A stretch of 64,000 bases of DNA from Microcoleus sp036705565 (GTDB lineage: Bacteria > Cyanobacteriota > Cyanobacteriia > Cyanobacteriales > Microcoleaceae): the NCBI GenBank assembly GCA_036705565.1, contig JAUBUY010000021.1, one strand, 5' to 3'. The notes beneath the pieces are model-generated. The model saw only the letters and a list, made by a program, of their open reading frames with translations, did no database searches and was not told the DNA's origin. The position numbers were made by a program, and so were the translations under genes. Every line of letters starts with the position of its first letter. The stretch's first letter is position 1. This document shows positions 41,248 to 50,326 of this stretch, piece after piece.

Positions 41248-43380
41248 TTATGGTTGAATGAAAATACCGATCGCATTATGAACTCTCGCAGCAGTTGACG
41301 GAGGTCGATCGAGCAAACTACCTCCCAAATACAAACCCGTCGAACTTCCCCCATCCAAATTTAAAGCATCCACAGCACCCATTTGCTGCAAAATCTGCGC
41401 CAGTTCTGCGAAATTTGGCCCCGCCCCGCCCGCGCGATTGTGCACCGCTACAATCAGCAAATTCCCCGCAGCATTTCGCCCGATCGCACTTCTAATTGCT
41501 GTCTGTCTAACAAACGCATCGCTAAACCCTTCCGCCTTAGCATCCAGCACAACTTGACTGTTTTGTACCAACACCGGGCCGCCGCCGATAATGTAAGGAA
41601 AACGGTTGAAATCAGCAGGAAAAGTGTTAGTTTCCAAACGCAATAAAGTGCCGATAGAAAGTTCAGATGCCGGGAACAAATCGGCACGCAAAGCCAAAAT
41701 ATAACCGTTAGCTGGAATGGGAAAAGTTGTTGTTCCCGGCGCACCTCCGGGGGATTGGCTGACAACTCTATCGCCAGCAACTGTCACAACTATTTCATTG
41801 CCAGACAACGGAGTATAAGTTGTTCCCCAATCAGAATTGTAGCGACCGATTCCCGGTTGTACGTAGGCACTATTGAGATGAGAAACAGGCAAAAGTTGAT
41901 TGGCCGGAGTCATCACAGTTTCTTGCAAAGTTAAACGATCGATCGCAAATTCTCCCCGATCGTTCCACGCGATCGCCCCCCGGTTCAATATCGGCCCGGA
42001 AAGCCATTTATTGTCGCGCCGAATTGCCCCTAAAGCTAAGCGATTAATTCGATTAAAAAACCCTGCATTAATCGCCGCAGCAGCACCGGAAACTTCGGCT
42101 GTTTCCAATAAAGGTGCAGTGCCTCGATCGGCAGGCGGATTGCTGAGAATTGGTCGAATTTTCACACCCGCTTGACGCGGATTAACTTCTAACCAAACTA
42201 CCGGAAAACGATCGGTTCCTAAATTCTGATACTGCTGCCGCCACTGCACACCGGGCGCCCAAACGATGTTTTTTTCTACTAGCGAATCTGGCCGAATGTC
42301 GATAACTAATCGATTGGGATTTCCCAGGCCCAAAACTTGCGGCCGCCAACCTAAAGGAATCTTCACTTTGACTTTGGTTCGATCTCCGTCAGGTTCGACT
42401 TTTAGTGATAGCAATTGTTGGCTGGTTTGAAAAGTTTCCTGAAGTAACGCCGGATCGACTTTGGCATCGATCGCGATCGACCATTCTTGACCGGCGATCG
42501 GCGCTGCGGGCGTTATTGGCAGCGGGAGAGCGGGTTTGGTCGGGTCGTCTGGTGTTTCGAGGTTTGGCGCTGCGCGGAGGTTTGGCAGTGGGATAGCGGG
42601 CTTTGTGGGGTCGTCCGGGGGGTTGGGTGTGGGTGTCGGCGACGGGATTGGTTTATTGACAAAGTTGACTTGCCAAGGGGCGGGTCGATCGATATCTACT
42701 ACAATGCGATCGCCCGATTCTATTTCTGCTTGCCGAATTCCGGTAACACTTGCAGTTTGAGAAGTAATTTTTAGAATATTCCCATCAGCAGATATCTCCC
42801 AGCCCGCAAGTCTAGCAAAATCGGTAACATCTAAGTAACGATACGGGCCTGTTGCCCAGGTTGCTAAGCTTTGATCACCGGTTAAAGATACCGAAAACCA
42901 CTGCACAGGTTGTTTGGTACTGTCGGCGCTGCTAAGCAAATCCACTCCCGCACCTTGCATCAATCCAACATCAGCAATCCAAGTTCGGAAATTCGCAGAA
43001 GTGCTGTTTGCCGGCTGCTGAGTCCAACTTAGGGGGAGAATGCGGCCGTTTAGAGACACTTGGCGGCCTTGTTTGATTCTGGAATCTGGCGGTAGAGATT
43101 GAGCCAAAAACCTATATTCCGACAGGGAATGAATTCCCTGTCTCATAGCTGAAGTCCTCTCAAGAGGACTATCTGTCAATATTTCAGTCGGTTTTAACCG
43201 ACTTTCGCTATCAGCCAGGGAATGAATTCCCTGGCGGGATCTCGAAGCATGAATCAACCCAGCCTTTTCCCCCTCTTGTGCTCTTGCGGGTTGATTCCAG
43301 ACTAAAGACGGGACGATCGCCATTACGGGTAAAATCGAGACTAACAATATTAGACGCCAATAGAAAAAATTACGTTTCAC
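41248..43380 (-). CDS. AMIN-domain phosphodiester glycosidase (NAGPA family), secreted
   Basis: 710 residues. Signal peptide 1-34 (cleavage near ARA-Q). A linker (46-90) is encoded by a repeat element and contains RQGIHSL twice. A domain at about 100-210 has GRILPLSWTQQP and YLDVTDFARL. AMIN-like modules (about 213-245 and 295-365) are separated by a Pro-rich linker with duplicated DDPTKPA-PLP. The C-terminal NAGPA domain (about 375-710) has AAINAGFFNR, IGGGPVLV and the signature DALNLDGGSSTGLYLGG. The family cleaves phosphodiester-linked sugars; a cell-envelope role is likely because AMIN domains bind the wall. Confidence 0.85.
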   Translation of the reverse strand: MKRNFFYWRLILLVSILPVMAIVPSLVWNQPARAQEGEKAGLIHASRSRQGIHSLADSESRLKPTEILTDSPLERTSAMRQGIHSLSEYRFLAQSLPPDSRIKQGRQVSLNGRILPLSWTQQPANSTSANFRTWIADVGLMQGAGVDLLSSADSTKQPVQWFSVSLTGDQSLATWATGPYRYLDVTDFARLAGWEISADGNILKITSQTASVTGIRQAEIESGDRIVVDIDRPAPWQVNFVNKPIPSPTPTPNPPDDPTKPAIPLPNLRAAPNLETPDDPTKPALPLPITPAAPIAGQEWSIAIDAKVDPALLQETFQTSQQLLSLKVEPDGDRTKVKVKIPLGWRPQVLGLGNPNRLVIDIRPDSLVEKNIVWAPGVQWRQQYQNLGTDRFPVVWLEVNPRQAGVKIRPILSNPPADRGTAPLLETAEVSGAAAAINAGFFNRINRLALGAIRRDNKWLSGPILNRGAIAWNDRGEFAIDRLTLQETVMTPANQLLPVSHLNSAYVQPGIGRYNSDWGTTYTPLSGNEIVVTVAGDRVVSQSPGGAPGTTTFPIPANGYILALRADLFPASELSIGTLLRLETNTFPADFNRFPYIIGGGPVLVQNSQVVLDAKAEGFSDAFVRQTAIRSAIGRNAAGNLLIVAVHNRAGGAGPNFAELAQILQQMGAVDALNLDGGSSTGLYLGGSLLDRPPSTAARVHNAIGIFIQP
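43119..43239. repeat. Nested-palindrome repeat, family C copy 2, inside a coding region
   Basis: Hairpins CAGGGAATGAATTCCCTG (twice), GTCCTCTCAAGAGGAC and GTCGGTTTTAACCGAC occur in the same order and with the same connecting words (CATAGCTGAAG, CTTTCGCTAT) as copies at 29676 and 63793. It lies fully inside the minus-strand gene 41248-43380, in frame, right after the signal-peptide region (codons 48-88). Confidence 0.8.
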
Positions 43381-43495
43381 AGCTTACCACTCACAATTTC
43401 ACTTCTAAACACATGGGGATTTAGAAACCCGGAAAATCCGTATGTCTCTTCTTACTCAACGGCACTAATTGCCCTCAAGCCTTACTACAAAAGGC

Positions 43496-46400
43496 TCACA
43501 CCGGAATAGAAATCACAAACTCCGAACCCTCCCCCAAAGAAGAATTCACGAGTAACGTACCTCCATGTTTTTCCACCACAATTTGATGGGCGATCGACAA
43601 TCCTAATCCCGTTCCTTGACCCACAGGCTTGGTTGTGAATAAGTGGTTAAAGATATTTTCTTGGACTTCCTTCGACATCCCCACTCCATTATCCTTAATC
43701 CGAATCAAAACCTGATTGTTGTCTTCGCTCAGAGCAGTTTGAACCGTGATTTGATTAGGTATGGCTTTAATTTCACTAAAACTGCGCCCCTTATTTGACT
43801 CCTCCAGAGCATCAATGGCATTAGCCAGTATATTCATAAATACCTGGTTTAACTGTCCGGGAAAGCATTTCACTAGAGGCAATTTACCATACTCTCTCAC
43901 AACTTCAATGGCAGGGCGGAACTCGCTGGCTTTTAAACGGTGCTTGAGAATTAGCAGAGTGCTCTCTAGTCCATCGTGAATATTGAAAGAAACTGGTCGA
44001 TCGCTATCAGCCCTGGAAAACGTTCTCAGACTCGTACTGATATTGCGGATGCGCTCGACTCCCTCCTTCATCGAGCCAATCAATTTTGGCAAATCTTCTC
44101 GCAAATACTCCAAGTCCATATCCTCTATTTCGGCTTCAATTTCCCCTCCCGGATTGGGAAATTTTTCTTGATACAAATCAATCAAATTGAATAAATCCCC
44201 CACGTAGTCTTGAGCAGGTTGCAAGTTGCCGGCGATAAAGCCTACGGGATTGTTAATTTCGTGGGCTACCCCTGCGACTAAATTTCCCAAAGCAGACATC
44301 TTTTCACCCTGTACCAATTGCAACTGCATCTGTTTGAGATTCTGAATAGACTGCTCCAGTTTTTGGGCATAATCCTGAGATTGTTGATAAAGCTGTTGAG
44401 ATTGCTGATACAAGCGGGCGTTTTCCAGCGAGATGGCAGCTTGGGAGCAGAGGATGTTGAGGAGGGCGACGCGATCGCCAGTGAATGCCCCCGTCGTCAG
44501 ATTATTTTCCAAATACAGAATTGCCATCATTTTGCCTTGATGGATAATCGGAGTACATAGGATGCTCTTAGGTTGGTGCTGCTGGATATAGGGGTCAGAA
44601 CTAAATATTAATTCAGTCTTGACATCATCGAAAACTAGGGTTTTATTGCTACGTTTAACGTAATTAATCACAGTCTGGGGAATAGATTCGCTCTCCTCAA
44701 TCCCAATAGTTTCTTGCAGAAGACAGCCTTGGCGATCGCTACAGTGGACGGCGATAGTCCAGTTGTCGTCTTCTTTTAAAATTAATACTCCTGTTTGAGC
44801 GCCTGCATTCTGAATCGCCACTTCCATCAGGGTAGTGAGCAATTGTTCCAGCTTAATTTCGCTAGACAAAGCTTGATAAGCTTTGATAACAGTTGGTAAA
44901 TCTATGACTGTGGTACTCGTACTGCCAGCAATTGTTTGGCGATGAATAGAAATCAATGAAGTCTCATGGGAGGTAGTACCTTTCTCCAATGAACGAGCGT
45001 TTTCCTGTTTGAATATAGGAGCCAGAAGTTCGGGATAGCGTTGTTCTAGAGCGTCGATTTTTGCTTTCGCTCCCCAACGAGCATAAGCATAGTAAGCATC
45101 TATTAAATATACCTGGGCAACTTTTTCTTTCCCCCATGCCAGGTAGAATTTAGCAGCCAATTCATTCGCCAGAGCTTCTTCGTTGAGATAATCGTTTTCT
45201 TTAGCCAGAAAAATGGCGCGATCGTATGCCTCCATCGCCTGCACATTCTCACCCAGCACTCGGAACAGTTCGGCTTCCACTAGGTAACATTTGTGCGAAA
45301 AATTCATGGGGGCGTGATGTGCCCATTTATGAAGGATTTCCTGGTTGCTTCTCACTTTTTGCAGATGTTCTTGTTTCTCTTGGGATGAACCCACATCGCT
45401 ACAAACTCCCAGCCGTGCTAGAGAGTCATAAAAATAGAATATCGGCACATTAAGCATACCCATAACCGCGTCTAAATACTGTTCGGCTTGCCGAGCATTT
45501 TCTAAAGCTTGCTCGGTTTCTCCAAACAGGTAACACACAAGCAATTTATGGAAATAAAAATAGTGGAGTCCGTTGCGATCGTTTGCTTGGATGTGAAAGG
45601 GGAGCATTGTTTCTTCATTGTAAGCATTTCCCACAAATTGACAGGGATTTTCCGATCGCCCCAGCAGATTTAATAAAGCCTGATGAACGATTTTAGTATA
45701 ATTTAAAGCTGCTTCTTGTTTAAATTGAACCAGCGCATTGCAGTAAGTCGCCACCTCCTGTTCGAGTCCCGCAATTTCCCGACCGATTAAATATGAATAT
45801 TGAGAGATTTCTTTGGCAGAATATCCTAATTCTAGCTCTCCTGTTTCCAGTCCTCTGGCGTAACCCTCTTTTAAAAGAGGGATGGTTTCTTTAACATGAT
45901 GTTTACCATGTATGATGTGAACGCCGACTGTATAATATACTTTAGTTTTGAGATAATTAGCATTAAATAAATCTACAATATTTAACGCTAGTTTTCCAAA
46001 TTCAAACCCTGTTTCAATGTCTTGAACTACACCGCTTAATACCAATCCATACAAGCCGTAAGCAAAAGCAGATAAGGGCGCATTGCCATAACTAACCGAC
46101 AAATTAACCATTTCGACAATAACCAGTGGCAGGAGAAGTGGAGCCGTGATGTAGGCTGGAGAAACTAAACCTGATAAAATTCGCAAGGCTGCTTGTTTTT
46201 GGAGATTTTCCATTTCTGGCAAATCAATAAAGTCGGCAATTTTTTTGCCAGCAAAAAGTGATGCGGTTTGTCCTAGTCCCTGCTGAATATCTGCCGGAGT
46301 TGGATTTTTTGGGAAGCAAATTCCCAAGAGTTTGAGAACTGCTAAGCCCATTTCAACGGCTTGTTGAGGTTTGACTTGCGCCGTACAAGCAGAAAGCTCG

Positions 46401-48988
46401 ATTTCATAAACTTTGACCTTATCCAGCAGCGTTTTGGCATTGTGCAGGACTAAAGCTGCTAATTCCTCCATTTCCTGAAAATCATAGCTCAGGTATGCGG
46501 TTTCGGCCGCTAATACGTGCAGTTCCAGGGCTGTTTCATAGTGAGTGTGCCAGCTATCGGGAGCTAGGATTTGCCTGCCAAAACTTAAATATTTGCGTGC
46601 TGCAGCATAAGCAGTAGAATTCTTCGCCTTGCGTCCAGCGATTAAATTCAACTCAGCCAGTTGGTAACGCTCTGTTGGTTCGGTAATTAAATCAACACCA
46701 TAATTCAACTGGTTGACTATATTAAAAATTTTCTCTTCTCTTTCTGTTGTTGGAGTATTAATCAACAAAAGTTGACCAATATTGAGGTGAGTGGATTGTT
46801 TCTGGGATTCTGGAATCAAAACGTAAGCTGCTTGCTGTACGCGATCGTGCAAAAATTTGTAATAACAGGAGTCGGGATTCTGGAACCACGAGTCAGAAGT
46901 ATTGCTTTCTTCTTCTGAATTCTGATTTGTGAATTCAAACTCCTCTGAACTGAAAAATTTATAAACTTCAGTTAGTGGCAGAATCAACCCTGCTTGCAAA
47001 GCTGGCCACAAGTTGGCTGCCGTATCTGAAGAAGATTTTTCACACACTACCGCCAGCGTTGCCAAATCGAATTCGTTGCCAATGCAGGCCGCTAACTTTA
47101 AAACTTCTTGCGTCTGGATCGGCAACTTTTGCAATTGAATCGCCATGAACTCGACAACATCATCTGTCAGAGCTAAGGTTCGCACTGTGGCGATATCGCA
47201 CTGCCAATACCGCTCGTCAAAATTAAAGGTAATTAGCCCATCTTCATGCAAAGATTTGAGAAATTGTGTGCTGAAAAATGGATTGCCTTGGGTTTTTTGA
47301 TCGACCAGTTCTGTTAAGGGCATGGCCAACGCTCTAGAACAAACTAAAGTATCGGCAATCAAACAATTTAAATTGAAACAATCGAGTGGCGCGAGAGTAA
47401 TAGTGTTGACTGTGGCTCCGGTTTGTTGAATGTCGGATAATGTCAGCATTAAAGGGTGCACGGGACTGACTTCGTTATCTCGATATGCTCCTATTAAAAA
47501 GAGATAGTGCCGATCGCGATCGCTCGTCAAAAGTTGAATCAAGTTTAATGAGGCTGAGTCTGCCCATTGCAAGTCGTCTAAGAAGATGACGAGGGGATGT
47601 TCTTTGGTTGTGAACAGTTGAATGAACTTCTCTAATAAGCGATTGAAGCGATTTTGGGCAGCACTGCCCGAAAGCTCTGGTGCGGGTGGTTGCTCTCCGA
47701 TAATCCGTTCTAGTTCAGGAATTACCTCAACGATTACCTGAGCATTCTCGCCCAATGCTGTCATAATTTGAGTCTTCCACTGTTCAACTTTAGCGTCGGT
47801 TTCACTCAACAATTGACCCATTAAATCGCGAAAAGCTTGTACAAAAGCTGAGAATGGTTGGCTGCGTCCAAATTGGTCGAATTTGCCTTTGATGAAGTAG
47901 CCTCTCGCTGCGACAATCGGTTTGTGAACTTCGTTGACGACGGCGGTTTTGCCAATACCTGAGAAGCCAGCCACCAGCATCATTTCCGCGCTTCCTGCAC
48001 TTACGCGATCGAAGGCTGCCAGTAGGGAGAATACTTCGTTCTCTCTACCATATAATTTTTCGGGAATGATGAAGCGATCGCACAAATCTCGCTGCCCTAG
48101 CTTAAAAGAGGCGATTTCTCCAGTTTCTTGCCACTGGTACAAACAAGTTTCCAAATCAAACTTGAGTCCGATCGCACTTTGATACCTATCTTCAGCATTC
48201 TTCGCCATCAGTTTGCTAACAATTTCAGACAGCACCAATGGAACGCTTTTGTTGAGGTGATGGAGTGGGATAGGCTGCTTGGCAAGGTGACAGTGTACTA
48301 ACTCTATCGGATCTTCGCTTTGGAAAGGCAACTGTCTCGTCAGCAGTTCGTAGAATGTAACTCCCAGAGAGTAGAAATCCGTGCGGTAATCAATGCCTCG
48401 GTTCATTCGCCCAGTTTGTTCGGGAGATATGTAAGGTAAAGTGCCTTCGAGGAGGTTGGGATTTTGAATTTCTTGGGTTTGGCGCGGCAACAGGGAAGCG
48501 ATGCTGAAGTCAATCAGCTTAACTTGTTTGCTGACAGGGTTAATTAAAATATTGGCAGGTTTGAGGTCTTTATGGATGACGTGGTGGCGATAAAGTCCGT
48601 CAAGCGAGTTGGCAATTTGAATGGCAATGGGAAGAAACTCGTTAATAGGCAACCCTTCCAGAGGTTCCTTGCTGGCGAACACTAGACTAGCGAGGTAGCT
48701 ATTTAAGGAAATTCCGCCAAAGTCTTCCATCACCAGAGCATAGTGGTTATGGTATGTCTCCAGGCTGTATGCCTTGACAGTGCCGGGGATCTCTAAGTTT
48801 TTAGTAATGACAAACTGATTGCGGAAGTGAACGAGTTCGTGGAAGCGGGGAAAGTCATTTCGCAGCAGTTTGATCACTACGGGCTGCCGATCGGCAGACC
48901 GACGGGCACGATAAACTAGAGTTCGATTGCCTGCGTATATTTGCTCGTTAATCTGATATCCTCGCAAAATATTTGTTATACTAGCCAT
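43496..48988 (-). CDS. Giant Ser/Thr kinase-AAA ATPase-GAF-histidine kinase (multisensor multikinase)
   Basis: 1830 residues. The N-terminal protein kinase (about 8-275) has HKDLKPANILIN and a DFS in place of DFG. An AAA ATPase (about 310-560) has GFSGIGKTAVV and VIFLDDLQWAD. It is followed by a long helical repeat region (about 600-1330). GAF (about 1395-1550), a coiled coil, HisKA with His1576 (GVAHEINNPVGF) and HATPase (NILANAIDAL, DNGVGM, GTGLGLSIA) complete it. This fusion is common in filamentous cyanobacteria (Hik-type multikinases linked with heterocyst or stress signalling in Nostoc). The kinase catalytic residues look intact. It is monocistronic. Confidence 0.92.
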   Translation of the reverse strand: MASITNILRGYQINEQIYAGNRTLVYRARRSADRQPVVIKLLRNDFPRFHELVHFRNQFVITKNLEIPGTVKAYSLETYHNHYALVMEDFGGISLNSYLASLVFASKEPLEGLPINEFLPIAIQIANSLDGLYRHHVIHKDLKPANILINPVSKQVKLIDFSIASLLPRQTQEIQNPNLLEGTLPYISPEQTGRMNRGIDYRTDFYSLGVTFYELLTRQLPFQSEDPIELVHCHLAKQPIPLHHLNKSVPLVLSEIVSKLMAKNAEDRYQSAIGLKFDLETCLYQWQETGEIASFKLGQRDLCDRFIIPEKLYGRENEVFSLLAAFDRVSAGSAEMMLVAGFSGIGKTAVVNEVHKPIVAARGYFIKGKFDQFGRSQPFSAFVQAFRDLMGQLLSETDAKVEQWKTQIMTALGENAQVIVEVIPELERIIGEQPPAPELSGSAAQNRFNRLLEKFIQLFTTKEHPLVIFLDDLQWADSASLNLIQLLTSDRDRHYLFLIGAYRDNEVSPVHPLMLTLSDIQQTGATVNTITLAPLDCFNLNCLIADTLVCSRALAMPLTELVDQKTQGNPFFSTQFLKSLHEDGLITFNFDERYWQCDIATVRTLALTDDVVEFMAIQLQKLPIQTQEVLKLAACIGNEFDLATLAVVCEKSSSDTAANLWPALQAGLILPLTEVYKFFSSEEFEFTNQNSEEESNTSDSWFQNPDSCYYKFLHDRVQQAAYVLIPESQKQSTHLNIGQLLLINTPTTEREEKIFNIVNQLNYGVDLITEPTERYQLAELNLIAGRKAKNSTAYAAARKYLSFGRQILAPDSWHTHYETALELHVLAAETAYLSYDFQEMEELAALVLHNAKTLLDKVKVYEIELSACTAQVKPQQAVEMGLAVLKLLGICFPKNPTPADIQQGLGQTASLFAGKKIADFIDLPEMENLQKQAALRILSGLVSPAYITAPLLLPLVIVEMVNLSVSYGNAPLSAFAYGLYGLVLSGVVQDIETGFEFGKLALNIVDLFNANYLKTKVYYTVGVHIIHGKHHVKETIPLLKEGYARGLETGELELGYSAKEISQYSYLIGREIAGLEQEVATYCNALVQFKQEAALNYTKIVHQALLNLLGRSENPCQFVGNAYNEETMLPFHIQANDRNGLHYFYFHKLLVCYLFGETEQALENARQAEQYLDAVMGMLNVPIFYFYDSLARLGVCSDVGSSQEKQEHLQKVRSNQEILHKWAHHAPMNFSHKCYLVEAELFRVLGENVQAMEAYDRAIFLAKENDYLNEEALANELAAKFYLAWGKEKVAQVYLIDAYYAYARWGAKAKIDALEQRYPELLAPIFKQENARSLEKGTTSHETSLISIHRQTIAGSTSTTVIDLPTVIKAYQALSSEIKLEQLLTTLMEVAIQNAGAQTGVLILKEDDNWTIAVHCSDRQGCLLQETIGIEESESIPQTVINYVKRSNKTLVFDDVKTELIFSSDPYIQQHQPKSILCTPIIHQGKMMAILYLENNLTTGAFTGDRVALLNILCSQAAISLENARLYQQSQQLYQQSQDYAQKLEQSIQNLKQMQLQLVQGEKMSALGNLVAGVAHEINNPVGFIAGNLQPAQDYVGDLFNLIDLYQEKFPNPGGEIEAEIEDMDLEYLREDLPKLIGSMKEGVERIRNISTSLRTFSRADSDRPVSFNIHDGLESTLLILKHRLKASEFRPAIEVVREYGKLPLVKCFPGQLNQVFMNILANAIDALEESNKGRSFSEIKAIPNQITVQTALSEDNNQVLIRIKDNGVGMSKEVQENIFNHLFTTKPVGQGTGLGLSIAHQIVVEKHGGTLLVNSSLGEGSEFVISIPV

Positions 48989-49255
48989 ACCTACCTATTC
49001 CTACTGCTTCTGTCAAGCCTGAAGCTTTTTAGAGTTACTATCTAATATTTTCGCTCTATCGGCCGTGCTATTGATTAACTATATTTAGTTTAATCTACTT
49101 TGTAGCTCAAATTATGAAAATGCAATTTTTAAAACAAGACTTAATATTTGAGGTAATAAATGTTGATAAGGGATTTGATACTAAGTAGAAAATCAAGGAT
49201 GCTAACGCTGATTGAATGACAGCAGTTCATTATTGAAGAGGAAGGTAAGACGCTA

Positions 49256-49386
49256 AGGAATGAGAATTAAATAACTTCCACTCTTGAAAGTGGGATGGGC
49301 TCTTATAGCCCGTCATGAGTGGACGGGCTATAAGAGCCCATCCCACAATAACAATTAAAATTGTAAGTTATTTAATTCGAGATCCT
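49256..49386. mobile_element. MITE-like element, family B copy 3
   Basis: Ends AGGAATGAGAATTAAATAACTT and AAGTTATTTAATTCGAGATCCT form a near-perfect terminal inverted repeat. The core is the hairpin TGGGCTCTTATAGCCCGTC / GACGGGCTATAAGAGCCCA. It is the most intact of the three copies and lies in the spacer upstream of glutamate synthase. Confidence 0.7.
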
Positions 49387-49869
49387 AATTAATAGAATGA
49401 AAAATATATAGCCATTCTCAGTAACATGATGTGCACGCTTGATCGGCGAGCCTTTGCCTCCGTGGGCATAGAGTCTAAGGCATACATCGCCAAGATTGAG
49501 AACTGTTGTAGTGAAAAAATCCTGGCCTAGCTAAGTCAATTAACGAGGAGTTTTGGTATTAATTCCGACACGGTTGCGGTTATAAAATCTGCATCATCAA
49601 ATCGCCTCAACGAATCAAGAATCAAGCGCGTCTGTAGACCATAAAGTGTCAAAAAAGTTTGTGGGTAAAAAAATACAAAATAGGCTTAGGGAAAATTGTC
49701 AACCTTTTTGGGCTAGGCATCTTAGCCAGGGTTCTGAACATCCCTGACAAGACTTGCACCCCAACTCTGAGTGTAATGGGTGAAATTTTATCAATTTTTT
49801 GATAAACTTGATGTTCGCGGCTTGAGAGTTGACTTCACAATAAGACAGGTTTCACCAGTTGTGAACCGC

Positions 49870-50080
49870 GCTGCTACATTGCACCTACCGACTTAGCGGG
49901 CAGGTGGCTTTTGTGTCTGCGGGCGCTGACGAAAGCAACTCAACAGCGCAGCAAGCAAAATTACGCTAAAGTTACTATCTACCTGTGTTCGCAAGGCTAC
50001 CCTTCCGAACTCAGGAAAAACCCACACAAAAAACTAGATCGCCTGCAATGTATATAGTTGCAGGGCGGCGATTTCCCAAA
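49870..50080 (+). ncRNA. Candidate structured RNA or long leader upstream of gltS
   Basis: Four hairpins follow each other within 190 bases: CACCT..AGGTG (49882-49906), GCGCTG..CAGCGC (49923-49949), CCTGTGTTCG..CGAACTCAGG (49982-50015, one mismatch) and CCTGCAA..TTGCAGG (50042-50064). They sit in a 1.3-kb spacer with no ORF. It may be an independent small RNA or a leader of the glutamate synthase gene. I cannot match it to a known RNA family; the glutamine riboswitch motif is not seen. Confidence 0.35.
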
Positions 50081-50326
50081 GAATCACAGCTTTTTAACAG
50101 CAAGGTATTCTAGGAGACATCTCCGAGGCGATGCGAGCGAGATAATTTGAAATCTGCCAACAGGGTTTTAGTGCTAAGTACAGGCAGCATCGACGTAAAT
50201 TTTTATCCAATCAGCTTCCAATGTGCTGTTTTAAAGTTTACTAGGCTCCCACCGCTCGGCAGCCTTCTCTCTCCGAGCTATAAAAACACATCAACCACAC
50301 AATCACGGAAATAACATTCAATCAAC

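Noticed and set aside
50228..50241. GTT-N8-TAC as an NtcA site before gltS
   Set aside because: One of the six invariant bases is wrong, and there is no further support. Too weak to list as a feature.
49400..50326. Glutamine riboswitch (glnA RNA) upstream of glutamate synthase
   Set aside because: I looked for the conserved CGTTCA and GGAAGTAGG segments and did not find them.
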